Part shown: one piece after another, positions 1 through 8,476 of the stretch
Numbering within the stretch: the stretch's first letter is position 1
Layout: each line of letters begins with the position of its first letter
From: Mycolicibacterium frederiksbergense
GTDB taxonomy: Bacteria; Actinomycetota; Actinomycetes; Mycobacteriales; Mycobacteriaceae
Direction of reading: 5' to 3'
NCBI RefSeq assembly: GCF_012223425.1
Contig: NZ_CP038799.1
Location: forward strand, 372,001-436,000
Length of the DNA: 64,000 nucleotides
Translations under genes and position numbers: made by a program
The notes under the pieces: model-generated
What the model was told of the DNA's origin: nothing
Databases searched by the model: none
The model's input: only the letters and a program-made list of their open reading frames with translations

Positions 1-120
1 TTGCACGAAGGTGAGATCCTGGCCGAGACGTTCCGGGAACGGGTCACCCGAACCGAGGATGCGCTGGAGGGACCGCGCGCGTTCGTGGAGAAGCGCAAGC
101 CCAACTGGCAGGCCCGGTGA
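1..120 (+). CDS. Enoyl-CoA hydratase/isomerase, C-terminal end (partial)
   Basis: The reading frame is open from base 1 to a TGA at 118-120 and gives the last 39 residues of a protein whose start lies before the window. The ending, with 'GPRAFVEKRKPNW', is the usual tail of short crotonase-fold enoyl-CoA hydratases, where this helix closes over the active site or trimer interface. It reads into a second crotonase gene 31 bases downstream on the same strand, so it is probably the preceding gene of the same fatty-acid-type operon. Assignment rests on the tail only; catalytic residues are not visible. Confidence 0.6.
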   Translation: MHEGEILAETFRERVTRTEDALEGPRAFVEKRKPNWQAR

Positions 121-151
121 TGAGCGCTTGCGCGAAGAACAGACGGCCCTG

Positions 152-925
152 ATGGACACGATCCTGCTCGATTTCGACCACGACACCCACGTCGCCACCA
201 TCACGCTGAACCGCCCCGACGCACTGAACTCGTTCAACCGCGCCATGTGCCACGAGATGCGCGACGCGTGGCACACCATCAAGGATGACGAAGCCATCCA
301 CGCGGTGGTGTTGCGCGCCGCCGGCGACCGGGCTTTCAGCGCAGGGCTGGACGTGAAATCCAGTTACGGACAGCCCAAGATCGTCTGGAACCACGAGGAT
401 CCGGGCGAGCTGCTCAGCCCGAAATGGCAGAAGATGTGGAAGCCGGTGGTCTGCGCGGTGCAGGGCATGTGCACCGCGGGTGCGCTCTACTTCGTCAACG
501 AGTCCGACGTGGTGATCTGTTCGCAGGAGGCAACCTTCTTCGACTCCCATGTCAGTGCCGGGCTGGTGTCGGCGCTGGAGCCGATCGGACTGATGCGCCG
601 TATCGGTCTGGGCGACACCCTGCGGATGGCGTTGATGGGTAACGACGAACGGGTGAGCGCCGAGACTGCGCTGCGGATCGGGCTGGTCACCGAGGTGGTG
701 CCCCGAGAGGCGTTGTGGCGCCGGGCCGATGAGATCGCCACCAGCATCGCCGCGAAGCCGCCGACCGCGACCCAGGGCACCGTCAAAGCCATCTGGGAGT
801 CACTGGACAAGCCATACCGGGCCGCGATGGACCACGGTCTGATCTACACCCGGCTGGGCAACCCGATCGCCAAGGACGAGCTCGCCGCACAACCGGCCCC
901 CAAGACCGCGCCACGGATCCGTTGA
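152..925 (+). CDS. Crotonase-fold enoyl-CoA hydratase/isomerase family protein lacking a canonical catalytic Glu
   Basis: A 257-residue crotonase. The first oxyanion-hole strand is seen as 'AFSAGLDVKS' (about residues 64-73) and the second as 'GMCTAGALYF' (about 106-115). Hydratases normally carry one or two Glu around the 'E..GLG' turn after the second oxyanion hole. Here that stretch reads 'SHVSAGLVSALEP', with no Glu at the first position, so isomerase, hydrolase or another crotonase reaction is as likely as simple hydration. ATG 152 is chosen because homologous residues begin there; the open frame continues upstream but reads nonsense. The stop overlaps the next start (TGATG), the first of four coupled junctions in the operon. 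Confidence 0.85.
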   Translation: MDTILLDFDHDTHVATITLNRPDALNSFNRAMCHEMRDAWHTIKDDEAIHAVVLRAAGDRAFSAGLDVKSSYGQPKIVWNHEDPGELLSPKWQKMWKPVVCAVQGMCTAGALYFVNESDVVICSQEATFFDSHVSAGLVSALEPIGLMRRIGLGDTLRMALMGNDERVSAETALRIGLVTEVVPREALWRRADEIATSIAAKPPTATQGTVKAIWESLDKPYRAAMDHGLIYTRLGNPIAKDELAAQPAPKTAPRIR

Positions 926-2391
926 TGTCCCATCCGCTTTCGCAACGGATCGGCACCGTCCTGGACCTGGATCCGTCAGCACCGGCACTGCAGTACGACG
1001 GTCGGTGGTCCAGCTGGGGGCAGCTCGCACAGCTGGCGCGCCGCATCGGAGCGCTCACCGGTCCGGTTCGGGTCGGGATCATGCTGCGCAATCAGCCCGT
1101 CCATGTCGCCGCGCTGCTCGGCGTGCTGGAGGCCGGCGGCACCGTCGTGGTCATCAACCCGTCGCGCGGTGATGACCGCACCCGCGCCGATATCGCTGCG
1201 CTCGGGCTCCCGGTGATCATTGGCCTGGCCGACGATATCGCCAACCTGCTGACACTGCCGTTCACCGGCACGGTGATCACCATCTCCGATCTCGACACCG
1301 CCCCCACCGAGGCGCTGGGCACCACCGTCGACGACGCCCGACGCCCGGGGGTCGCGGTGTGGATGCTGACCAGCGGCACCACCGGCCCGCCCAAACGGGT
1401 CGACCTCACCTACGACATGCTCGCCCGCAGCGTGATGGGACGCCAGCCGTGGCAGGCGCCCGCCGAGCTGCGACGCGGGGTGGCGATCGTGAACTCCCCG
1501 CTGGTACACGTCGGCGGGGTGTTCCGGATCCTGCTGTGTATCAGCGAGGCCCGGCCGTTCGTGCTGCTGCCCAAGTTCGACCTGCAGCGCTGGGCCGACG
1601 CGGTGCGCGAGCATCAACCCCGCGCGGTGTCGCTGGTGCCGGCCGCGCTGCGGATGGTGTTGCACTCCGAACTCACCCGCGACGATCTGACCGGCGTACG
1701 CGCGGTCACCTCGGGCACCGCCCCGTTGTCCGCCGACGACGCCGACGCCTTCAGCGCCAAGTTCGGCATCCCGGTGCTGACCTCCTATGCGGCGACCGAA
1801 TTCGGCGGGGGTGTGGCCGGCTGGACCTTGGCCGATCACCAGCAGCACTGGCAGTCCAAGCGCGGCAGCGTGGGGCGCGCCAATCCCGGCGCGCAACTGC
1901 GGGTGGTCGACGAGGCGGGTCACGTCCTCGGCCCGGACGAGGAAGGGCTGTTGGAGGTCATTCCCGCCCAGATGTCTTCTGCGGACTGGATCCGCACCAC
2001 CGACCTCGCGCGCATCGACGCCGACGGATTCGTGTGGATCCTCGGCCGCGCCGACCAGGCCATCATCCGGGGCGGCTTCAAGGTGATGCCCGACGATGTG
2101 CGCACCGCGCTGGAGAGCCACCCCGCGGTGCGCGGCGCTGCGGTCATCGGCCGAGCCGATGAACGTCTCGGCGAAACCCCGGTCGCCATGGTCGAATTAC
2201 ACGGCCAGGCCACCGCGGACGAGCTGTCCGAATACCTGGCCACTCGGCTGGCTCGCTACGAAATCCCCACCGACATCGCCATCGTCGAGATGATTCCGCG
2301 CACCCCGTCCGGCAAGGCCGATCTCGGGGCGGTACGAGAGCATTTCAAGGCCGGCACACATTCCGTCGCTCCGCTCGCCCCCGATGTCTGA
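925..2391 (+). CDS. ANL-superfamily acyl-CoA ligase (FadD-like), first of three in tandem
   Basis: A 488-residue AMP-forming ligase. The ATP-binding P-loop motif is 'LTSGTTGPPK' (about residues 150-159), the adenine-binding A5 region is 'YAATEFGGG', the hinge region is 'GRADQAIIRGGFKV', and the C-terminal catalytic Lys is in 'TPSGKADLG'. All parts expected of a working enzyme are present, but the protein is at the short end for FadD enzymes, without N-terminal extension. It would activate a carboxylic acid to its CoA thioester in the cytoplasm. ATG 925 overlaps the upstream TGA by one base; a TTG three bases earlier is possible but less likely. The substrate cannot be deduced. Confidence 0.88.
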   Translation: MSHPLSQRIGTVLDLDPSAPALQYDGRWSSWGQLAQLARRIGALTGPVRVGIMLRNQPVHVAALLGVLEAGGTVVVINPSRGDDRTRADIAALGLPVIIGLADDIANLLTLPFTGTVITISDLDTAPTEALGTTVDDARRPGVAVWMLTSGTTGPPKRVDLTYDMLARSVMGRQPWQAPAELRRGVAIVNSPLVHVGGVFRILLCISEARPFVLLPKFDLQRWADAVREHQPRAVSLVPAALRMVLHSELTRDDLTGVRAVTSGTAPLSADDADAFSAKFGIPVLTSYAATEFGGGVAGWTLADHQQHWQSKRGSVGRANPGAQLRVVDEAGHVLGPDEEGLLEVIPAQMSSADWIRTTDLARIDADGFVWILGRADQAIIRGGFKVMPDDVRTALESHPAVRGAAVIGRADERLGETPVAMVELHGQATADELSEYLATRLARYEIPTDIAIVEMIPRTPSGKADLGAVREHFKAGTHSVAPLAPDV

Positions 2392-3823
2392 TTCGCTGGT
2401 CGACCTGATCCGCCGCCGAGCGGACCATCCCCTGCTGATCTGCGACGACGAACGGCTCACCTACGCCGAGGCAGATATCCGGTCCGCAGACCTCGCGCGT
2501 GGCCTCGTTGCGCTGGGCGCCGGCAAGGGCACCCACGTCGGGCTGCTGTACCCCAACGGGGCCGACTTCGTGGTGGGGATGCTGGCGGCCGCCCGCATCG
2601 GTGCGGTGGTGATCCCGTTCTCCACCTTTCAGACCGCCGCAGAGCTGGAGAGCCAGCTCGTGGACAGCGATACCGAAATCCTCTTGGCAACAAGCTTTTT
2701 CCGTCGGCACGACTACCGGAGGCAGCTCGCCGAGATCGACGCGCCCTGCCTGCGCCACGTGCTGTTCGATCCACCTTCGGCGACCCAACCGGACCTGTCC
2801 GGACTGGAAGCCGATGTCGACGGCTCCGATGCGTTCGCGATCGTCTACACCTCGGGTTCGACCGGCCCGCCCAAGGGCGCCGTGCACACCCACGCCGGGC
2901 TGCTCGGGCACCAACGCAATCTCAACGAGATCCGCGGGCTCGGTGCGTCCGACATCTTGTTCTGCAATTCGCCGGTCTTCTGGATCGGCGGTTTCGCGTT
3001 CGGCCTGCTCGCCACCATCGTGGCCGGGTCCACGCTGGTCTGCTCGAATGCCGACGATGCGGGCGCAACGTTGGATCTGCTGGAGGCGGTGCGCCCCAAT
3101 GTCACCAATGGCTTCGCCGCGGGTATCGCGCATCTGACCCGTCATCCCAGTTTCGTCGACCGCGACCTGTCGGCGCTGCGCCGAGGCAATCTGTACCCGA
3201 TCATGGCGCCGGATGCCCGTCCGGCCGATCCCGAGTTGCGGCACAACATGCTGGGGATGACCGAGGCCGGCAGCGTGCTGTTGATCGACGGCGACGAGTC
3301 GGATCAGCCCGAGCGCCGGCGCGGCAGCTTCGGCCGTCCCGCTCCGGGGTTCGAGACCAAGGTGCTCGACACCGGCGAACTCTGCATCCGCGGGCCGTAC
3401 GTCATGCAGGGCTACTACGGACGCAGCCGCGAGGACTGCTTCGACGCCGACGGCTGGTTTCACACCGGCGATCTGGTGCGCGTCGACGACGACGGCTACT
3501 TCTACTTTCTGACCCGGGCCGGCGCGATGATCAAGACCGGTGGCGCCAACGTCACTCCCGGCGAGGTGCAGAAGGGCCTTGCGGCGCAGGGATTCGTCGG
3601 CCACGTGCTGGGCCTACCCGACCCGCTGCGCGGCCAGACGGTGGCGGCGGTCATCGTCAGCGATGGTCCGGTCGACACCGAAGCGCTGCGCCGGGCATTG
3701 CGGGTCACGTTGTCGGCCTACAAGGTGCCCCGGCGGTTCGCGGTCTGCCCGCCCGCCGACCTTCCGATGCTGTCCAGCGGCAAGGTCGATCTGCCCGGGT
3801 TGGTGCGGTTGTTCGATGACTGA
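2384..3823 (+). CDS. ANL-superfamily acyl-CoA ligase, second of three in tandem
   Basis: A 479-residue AMP-forming ligase that starts 8 bases inside the previous gene. Motifs: P-loop 'YTSGSTGPPKG' (about residues 155-165), 'FWIGGFAFG' in the acyl-pocket region, A5 'LGMTEAG', 'GWFHTGDLVRVDDDGY' (A7), hinge 'KTGGANVTPGEV', and catalytic Lys in 'LSSGKVDLPG'. It is clearly diverged from both neighbours rather than a recent duplicate, which suggests different substrates or successive intermediates of one degradation pathway. It shares the 'FWIGGF' pocket signature with the third ligase ('FWVGGF') but not with the first. Confidence 0.88.
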   Translation: MSDSLVDLIRRRADHPLLICDDERLTYAEADIRSADLARGLVALGAGKGTHVGLLYPNGADFVVGMLAAARIGAVVIPFSTFQTAAELESQLVDSDTEILLATSFFRRHDYRRQLAEIDAPCLRHVLFDPPSATQPDLSGLEADVDGSDAFAIVYTSGSTGPPKGAVHTHAGLLGHQRNLNEIRGLGASDILFCNSPVFWIGGFAFGLLATIVAGSTLVCSNADDAGATLDLLEAVRPNVTNGFAAGIAHLTRHPSFVDRDLSALRRGNLYPIMAPDARPADPELRHNMLGMTEAGSVLLIDGDESDQPERRRGSFGRPAPGFETKVLDTGELCIRGPYVMQGYYGRSREDCFDADGWFHTGDLVRVDDDGYFYFLTRAGAMIKTGGANVTPGEVQKGLAAQGFVGHVLGLPDPLRGQTVAAVIVSDGPVDTEALRRALRVTLSAYKVPRRFAVCPPADLPMLSSGKVDLPGLVRLFDD

Positions 3824-5264
3824 CACCATCGATGACCTGATCCGCGCACGGGCCGATGAGAGCAAGCCGATGGTCATCGATCCCGGCACCCGGATCAGCT
3901 ACGCCGAACTCGCTTCGAGCACAGCCTCGTTGGCCTCGGGTTTGCTCGACGCCGGGATCGGAAAGGGCACCCGGGTCGGGCTGATCATGCCCAACAGCGC
4001 CGACTGGGTGCGCATCGCGCTGGCCGTCACCAGGATCGGCGCCGTGCTGGTGCCGCTGAGCACACTTCTCACCGCACCCGAACTCACCGAGCAGCTGCGG
4101 ACGGCATCGGTGCAGCACCTGATAGCCGTCGAGGAGTTCCGCGGGCGACGCTACGCACCGGGGCCGGTGGCATCCTTGCGCCGGACCTGGACGCCGGGCG
4201 AGGTGCTGACGTTGCGCGGCACCAGGCCGTTTCCGCCCGTGCGTCCGGCCGATCCGCTGATCATCATGTTCACCTCGGGCAGCAGTGGGCCACCGAAGGG
4301 TGTTCGGCACTCCCACGGCGGTGCGCTCGCCGCGGTGCGTTCCGGGCTGGCTGCACGCCTCATCACCGAGGACACCCGGCTGTATCTGCCGATGCCGTTC
4401 TTCTGGGTGGGCGGTTTCGGGGCCGGGATCCTGTCGGCGCTGCTGGCGGGCGCCACCCTGGTGACCGAGCCGATCCCACAGCCGGCATCCACGCTGGAGT
4501 TGCTTCGCCGCGAACGGGTCACGCTGTTTCGGGGCTGGCCCGAGCAGGCGGCCGCACTGGCTCGTTGCCTGTCGGAGCCGTTGCCCGATCTTGCGGTGGG
4601 CAGTCTGGATGCGTTGTTGCCGGCCGAGCGGCGCTCGGCACCGGGGGCGCGGGCGTCGCTGTTCGGGATGACGGAGTCGTTCGGGCCGTACAGCGGTTAC
4701 CCCGCCGACACCGACATGCCCGAATCTGCCTGGGGCAGTTGCGGCAAGCCGTTCGCCGGGATGGATGTGCGGATCACCGATATCGAAACGGGTGAGCGGC
4801 TGCCCGCAGGCGAGGTCGGCCAGATCCAGATCCGTGGACCCCACGTGCTGCGCGGGATCTGCCGACGCAGCCGCGAGGAGGTGTTCACTCCGGACGGGTA
4901 CTACCCCACCGGCGATCTCGGGCTTCTCGACGAGGATGGCTTCCTGTTCTACCGCGGCCGATCCGATGACATGTTCAAGGTCAGTGGGGCGACGGTGTAC
5001 CCCAGCGAGGTGGAGCGTGCGCTGCGGGCGATCCCCGGAGTGCGAGCGGCGTTCGTGGTCGATCTCGCCGGCCGGGTCGCGGCTGCCGTGGTGACGAGCC
5101 TGACGGTCGACGAGTTGCGTGCCGCGGCCAGAGAACGACTGAGCGCCTTCAAGGTCCCGGTGGACTGGCTGGTTCTGGACAGCTCGGACGCGGTGCCGTT
5201 CGGGGCCACAGGAAAGGCCGACAAGAAACGGATCCGCGACATGATCGCAGGGAGTCAACAATGA
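3816..5264 (+). CDS. ANL-superfamily acyl-CoA ligase, third of three in tandem
   Basis: A 482-residue AMP-forming ligase. ATG 3816 is chosen: it overlaps the previous stop by 8 bases, the same arrangement as between ligases one and two, and the conserved sequence starts there, whereas the open frame upstream is a shadow of ligase two. Motifs: 'FTSGSSGPPKG' P-loop, 'FWVGGFGAG' pocket, 'FGMTESFGP' A5, 'YPTGDLGLLDEDGF' A7, 'KVSGATVYPSEV' hinge, and 'GATGKADKKR' with the C-terminal Lys. It resembles ligase two more than ligase one. The stop overlaps the thioesterase start by 4 bases (ATGA). Confidence 0.88.
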   Translation: MTDTIDDLIRARADESKPMVIDPGTRISYAELASSTASLASGLLDAGIGKGTRVGLIMPNSADWVRIALAVTRIGAVLVPLSTLLTAPELTEQLRTASVQHLIAVEEFRGRRYAPGPVASLRRTWTPGEVLTLRGTRPFPPVRPADPLIIMFTSGSSGPPKGVRHSHGGALAAVRSGLAARLITEDTRLYLPMPFFWVGGFGAGILSALLAGATLVTEPIPQPASTLELLRRERVTLFRGWPEQAAALARCLSEPLPDLAVGSLDALLPAERRSAPGARASLFGMTESFGPYSGYPADTDMPESAWGSCGKPFAGMDVRITDIETGERLPAGEVGQIQIRGPHVLRGICRRSREEVFTPDGYYPTGDLGLLDEDGFLFYRGRSDDMFKVSGATVYPSEVERALRAIPGVRAAFVVDLAGRVAAAVVTSLTVDELRAAARERLSAFKVPVDWLVLDSSDAVPFGATGKADKKRIRDMIAGSQQ

Positions 5265-5653
5265 CGGCGTCCAACATCTTCGAACTGTTCGAGCTCATCG
5301 GGTACCGGGACGCGCCGGGCGCCGATGGCGAGGCCATCGTCGAGCTACCGGTGGCCGCCCATGTCGTCAACACCAACGGCGGGTTGCAGGGCGGACTACT
5401 CGCCACCCTGGTCGATACCGCCGCGGGCAAACTGGCGATGCGGCAGGCCCCGCCCGGCCACAGCGTGGTGACATCCGATCTGAGCCTGCGATATCTGCGC
5501 CCGATCACCTACGGCGCGGCCCGGGCGGTGGCACGGATCGTGCATTCCGGCAAGCGATCCATGGTGGTGCAGGTGGAGATCAGTTCGGTCCCCGACGATG
5601 ACCTGGCGGTCATCGCGACCGTCAGCTTCGCCAAGATCCTGGCCCGAGGCTGA
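5261..5653 (+). CDS. Hotdog-fold thioesterase (PaaI-like)
   Basis: A 130-residue single hotdog domain. The stretch 'HVVNTNGGLQGGLLATLVDTAAG' region (residues about 29-51; key residues Asn32, Asn34, Gly35-36, Gln38-Gly40, Asp47) is the PaaI-type active-site helix, in which an Asn/Gln/Asp constellation polarises the thioester; it is followed by the 'SLRYLRP' strand. It would release CoA from an acyl-CoA, perhaps rescuing CoA from dead-end products of the three ligases encoded upstream. ATG overlaps the preceding stop (ATGA), so it is the last gene of the plus-strand operon. One base separates its stop from that of the convergent CoA-transferase gene. Confidence 0.85.
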   Translation: MTASNIFELFELIGYRDAPGADGEAIVELPVAAHVVNTNGGLQGGLLATLVDTAAGKLAMRQAPPGHSVVTSDLSLRYLRPITYGAARAVARIVHSGKRSMVVQVEISSVPDDDLAVIATVSFAKILARG

Positions 5654-5654
5654 G

Positions 5655-6842
5655 TCAGACGATCGCGTCGGACCGCAATCCGGCGATCTGCGCGGCGTCG
5701 TAGCCGATCTCCCCGAGCACCTCATCGGTGTGCTCGCCGAGCAGTGGCGCGCGGTGCCGGATGCTGCCGGGTGTCGCCGACATCCGGAACGGGGTCTCGA
5801 TGATCGGCACATCGCGGGAGGCGCCGGGAAAGGGCACCCGCTTCAGGTAACCCATGGCCTGGATGTGCGGATCGTCGAGCACTTCCTGAGTGGAATGCAG
5901 CGGCGCGGCGGGCATCTTCGCCTTCTCCAGGAGGTCGAGGACCTCGGCCTTCGTCTTGTCGGCACACCACTGCGACATGATGTCGTTGAGGACATCGCCG
6001 TTCTCCCAGCGGATGTCGTCGTCGGCGAAGCGCGGGTCGTCGAAGAGTTCCGCACGGCCCATGAGACGGCACCATCGTTTGAACATCGGCTGACCGGCCA
6101 CCTGTAGGAGCACCCACTGGTCGTCCGCGGTGCGGTACAGGTCGCAGGGCGCGACCGACGCGCCCCTGTTGCCCATCCGCGGCTTGTCCGTCTGTAGCAG
6201 TTCACGCTCGATGAGGAAGGCGTTGGACAACATCAGCGCTGTCGGCAACAGGGCACCCTCGACGTGCTGGCCTTCCCCGGTGCGGTCCCGGTGGTACAGC
6301 GCCATCATGACACCGATCGTCAGGGTGAGCGCGGTGCCGAAGTCGGTGTAGGGCACCACGGTCCGGATGGGTTGGTCGGGCAGTCCCTGCCGGTACACCG
6401 CGCCCGACATGACCTGGCCGGCGCCATCGAAGCCGACCTTGTTGCTGTACGGGCCGCCTTCACCGTAGGCGGAGGCGCTGGCCAGGATGATGTCCGGCTT
6501 GACGGCGCGCAGCGTCTCGTAGTCCAGTCCGCTGGCCCGCATCCCGGCGGCCGGCATATTGGCGACGACGATATCGGCGCGTGCCACGAGCCGGCGGGTG
6601 ATCTCCGCGCCCTCCGCGCTCGTGGAATCCAAGGTCAGCGAACGCTTGTTGCGGTTGCACTGCAGGAAGGTGCCGCCCTCACCTCCGTCGGCGACGGCCT
6701 GGACCCACCGGTCCTCGCCGCCCTCGCGTTTCTCCACGCGCAGGACGTCGGCACCCATATCAGCCAGGATTGCACTGCACCAGGGCGCGGCGATGAATCG
6801 GCCGTAGTCGAGTACCCGTATCCCGTCGAGGACGCCTGGCAT
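5655..6842 (-). CDS. CaiB/BaiF (class III) CoA transferase family protein
   Basis: A 395-residue protein covering the whole family fold. The N-terminus 'GIRVLDYGRFIAAPWCSAILADMGADVLRVEK' region (residues about 6-37) is the CoA-binding Rossmann part, and the catalytic Asp is probable in 'YTDFGTALT' (about residue 165), the position of the formyl-CoA transferase nucleophile. It would move CoA between organic acids, or act as an alpha-methylacyl-CoA racemase, which has the same fold. ATG 6842 is preferred to GTG 6854 because AAGGTGG, a good ribosome-binding site, ends just upstream and would be inside the gene if GTG were used. A perfect dyad lies 29 bases upstream of the start. Confidence 0.85.
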   Translation of the reverse strand: MPGVLDGIRVLDYGRFIAAPWCSAILADMGADVLRVEKREGGEDRWVQAVADGGEGGTFLQCNRNKRSLTLDSTSAEGAEITRRLVARADIVVANMPAAGMRASGLDYETLRAVKPDIILASASAYGEGGPYSNKVGFDGAGQVMSGAVYRQGLPDQPIRTVVPYTDFGTALTLTIGVMMALYHRDRTGEGQHVEGALLPTALMLSNAFLIERELLQTDKPRMGNRGASVAPCDLYRTADDQWVLLQVAGQPMFKRWCRLMGRAELFDDPRFADDDIRWENGDVLNDIMSQWCADKTKAEVLDLLEKAKMPAAPLHSTQEVLDDPHIQAMGYLKRVPFPGASRDVPIIETPFRMSATPGSIRHRAPLLGEHTDEVLGEIGYDAAQIAGLRSDAIV

Positions 6843-6870
6843 GGTTGAACCCACCTTCGTCGAATATCCG

Positions 6871-6887
6871 ACTGTAAGTATTACAGT
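6871..6887. promoter_or_regulatory. Perfect inverted repeat upstream of the CaiB-type gene
   Basis: ACTGTAA-GTA-TTACAGT: 7-bp arms, 3-bp spacer, AT-rich in a GC-rich genome, 29 bases upstream of the CoA-transferase ATG. It overlaps the TAA stop of the DUF222/HNH gene transcribed towards it. Shape and position suit an operator for a TetR- or GntR-type repressor; the regulator is unknown. Confidence 0.6.
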
Positions 6888-8473
6888 ATGGGATCTTCGT
6901 CATCCAGCCCCGGTCGCAGCTCTGGCGGGAGGAGCTCTTCGGGGTGGAAGTGGTGGTTGAGGGTGTCGCCGCCGGTGTTCATCAGTGGTGGTGGGTGCCA
7001 GTGCACGCGGCCGGTGACGGGGTCGATGGTGTTGGTCCAGCCCAGTTCGGCGAGCAGGTTGTCCGGTCCGCAGCCCAGCCCGAGGTCGGGTGCGTCGGTG
7101 AGTCCGCCGTTGTTCCAGCTGGGGTTGGCGTGGTGGGCCTGGCAGCGACATGCTGCTTGGGTGCAGCCGGGCCGGGTGCAGCCGCGGTCGCGGTGGTAGA
7201 GCAGCAGGCGTTGGGCCTTGGTGGCCAAGCGTTTCGAGCGGCCCATGTAGAGCGGTTCGGCGGTGTGGTGCCGGTAGACGATCAAATAGTGGTGGGCGTG
7301 TTCGGCCAGCCGGATCAGATCACGCATGGGCATCAGGGTGCCCGCTCCGGTGACCGCGATCCCGGCGGCGGCCTCCAACTCTTTGAGGGTGGTGGAGACG
7401 ACCACGGAGACGGGCAGCCCGTTGTGCTGACCGAGGCGTTTGGAGGCCAGGGTGTCGCGTAGGACGGCCTTGATGGCGTCGTGGTTGCGTTGGGACTGGG
7501 TGCGCGGGTCGCGCAGAAATTCGTCGGGGTCCCACTTCACCGGCGGCTCGGCGGGCCCGGGAACCTCCGACTCGGTCTCGGGCTCAACCTCCGATTCGGG
7601 CTCTGCTGATCCGGGCTCTGCCTCTGTTTCACCCTCGACCTCGACCTCGAACTCGGATTCGAAGTCGAACTCGGGTTCGGGTTCGGTGTCGGGTTCGGCG
7701 GGATCGTCGTCGAGCGGGTTGGGCACCGGATTCTGTTGGGGCTGAACATCGTCGGGGTTGTTGATCCCGGGGCGCGCCCAGACCTCCAGGATGGTGCGCA
7801 GGTAGGCGGCGAACTCCGCATCCACCCAACCCGACACTTTGGCCATGCCGTCGACGTCCTGGGCGCTGATGCTCAGCCCGCGCCGGTGCGGTGCCAGGTC
7901 GGGGCCATCACCGTCGGGGTTGAGCAGAGCCAGCGCGTGATCGGCGGCCTTCTGCAACGTTTCGGGGGTATTGGTGGCGGCGATGTCGACCAGCGTGGCT
8001 TCCAGCTGCCCGCGCGCGGTGGCGTCCAGGCGAGCCGAGGCCTTGTTCAGCGTGGCACGGATGATCGCGATATGCCCGGTGGTGATGGCCCCGGCGGCCA
8101 GCGCGGCCGCGCACGCCACCAGCACCGGTTCCAGGACCTCACCGGTCATGGTGTGCCGGGGCCCGAGGTCGCGGGCCGCGGTGATGCGCCGCCCGGCTTC
8201 GGTGGCGCTGAGGCGGTCGCGGGTGGCCAGCACGTCGGTCCAGGTTTTCCCGCCGATCTCATGCGCGGTGGCCCGGTCCATCAGCGCGGCCAGGATCCGG
8301 TGATCAACCGCGGTATCGGCGCGGGCCTGCTGCTCCCGCTCGGACAACAGGCCCAGCAGCTCCGCGGTGTCGAACATCGTGAAGTCGGCGTCCAGCAGCG
8401 CCTTGACCGACGCGGCACGGTCGGAGCGCGCGTGTTGCACCGCTTCCCTGCCGCCGGCCACGTCACTGTTCAT
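6881..8473 (-). CDS. DUF222 domain / HNH endonuclease protein (mycobacterial '13E12' family)
   Basis: A 530-residue protein with an N-terminal DUF222 helical region (about residues 20-240), an acidic low-complexity linker rich in Glu/Pro (about 255-310), then a C-terminal HNH nuclease segment. The latter shows 'DRGCTRPGCT', 'CQAHHANPSWNNGG' and 'CGPDNLLAE', with the expected Cys, paired His and Asn. Members occur in many scattered copies in mycobacterial genomes and behave like a mobile or repeated family; biological role is unsettled. ATG 8473 is preferred because an SOS-box-like operator ends 3 bases upstream, an arrangement reported for several family members; the open frame extends 40 codons further without recognisable sequence. 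It interrupts the catabolic gene set and is not obviously part of it. Confidence 0.88.
   Translation of the reverse strand: MNSDVAGGREAVQHARSDRAASVKALLDADFTMFDTAELLGLLSEREQQARADTAVDHRILAALMDRATAHEIGGKTWTDVLATRDRLSATEAGRRITAARDLGPRHTMTGEVLEPVLVACAAALAAGAITTGHIAIIRATLNKASARLDATARGQLEATLVDIAATNTPETLQKAADHALALLNPDGDGPDLAPHRRGLSISAQDVDGMAKVSGWVDAEFAAYLRTILEVWARPGINNPDDVQPQQNPVPNPLDDDPAEPDTEPEPEFDFESEFEVEVEGETEAEPGSAEPESEVEPETESEVPGPAEPPVKWDPDEFLRDPRTQSQRNHDAIKAVLRDTLASKRLGQHNGLPVSVVVSTTLKELEAAAGIAVTGAGTLMPMRDLIRLAEHAHHYLIVYRHHTAEPLYMGRSKRLATKAQRLLLYHRDRGCTRPGCTQAACRCQAHHANPSWNNGGLTDAPDLGLGCGPDNLLAELGWTNTIDPVTGRVHWHPPPLMNTGGDTLNHHFHPEELLPPELRPGLDDEDPIL
7560..7710 (-). repeat. Low-complexity coding tract for an acidic Glu/Pro linker
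   Basis: About 150 bases inside the DUF222/HNH gene consist of imperfectly repeated Glu, Asp, Pro and Ser codons (gag/gaa/gac/tcg patterns), encoding repeated 'EPE', 'EFE' and 'EVE' units. It separates the DUF222 and HNH parts and probably varies in length between strains by slippage. Confidence 0.6.
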
Positions 8474-8476
8474 GAC

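Noticed and set aside
3705..5261. 518-residue minus-strand open frame opposite the third ligase
   Set aside because: Composition is that of a GC-rich shadow frame and the plus strand carries complete ligase motifs.
6842..6854. GTG 6854 as the start of the CaiB-type protein
   Set aside because: It would place the AAGGTGG ribosome-binding site around the start codon; ATG 6842 is correctly spaced.
7560..7710. Short tandem repeats as a possible CRISPR or minisatellite
   Set aside because: The tract is in frame within the DUF222/HNH gene and encodes an acidic linker; units are irregular and there are no spacers.
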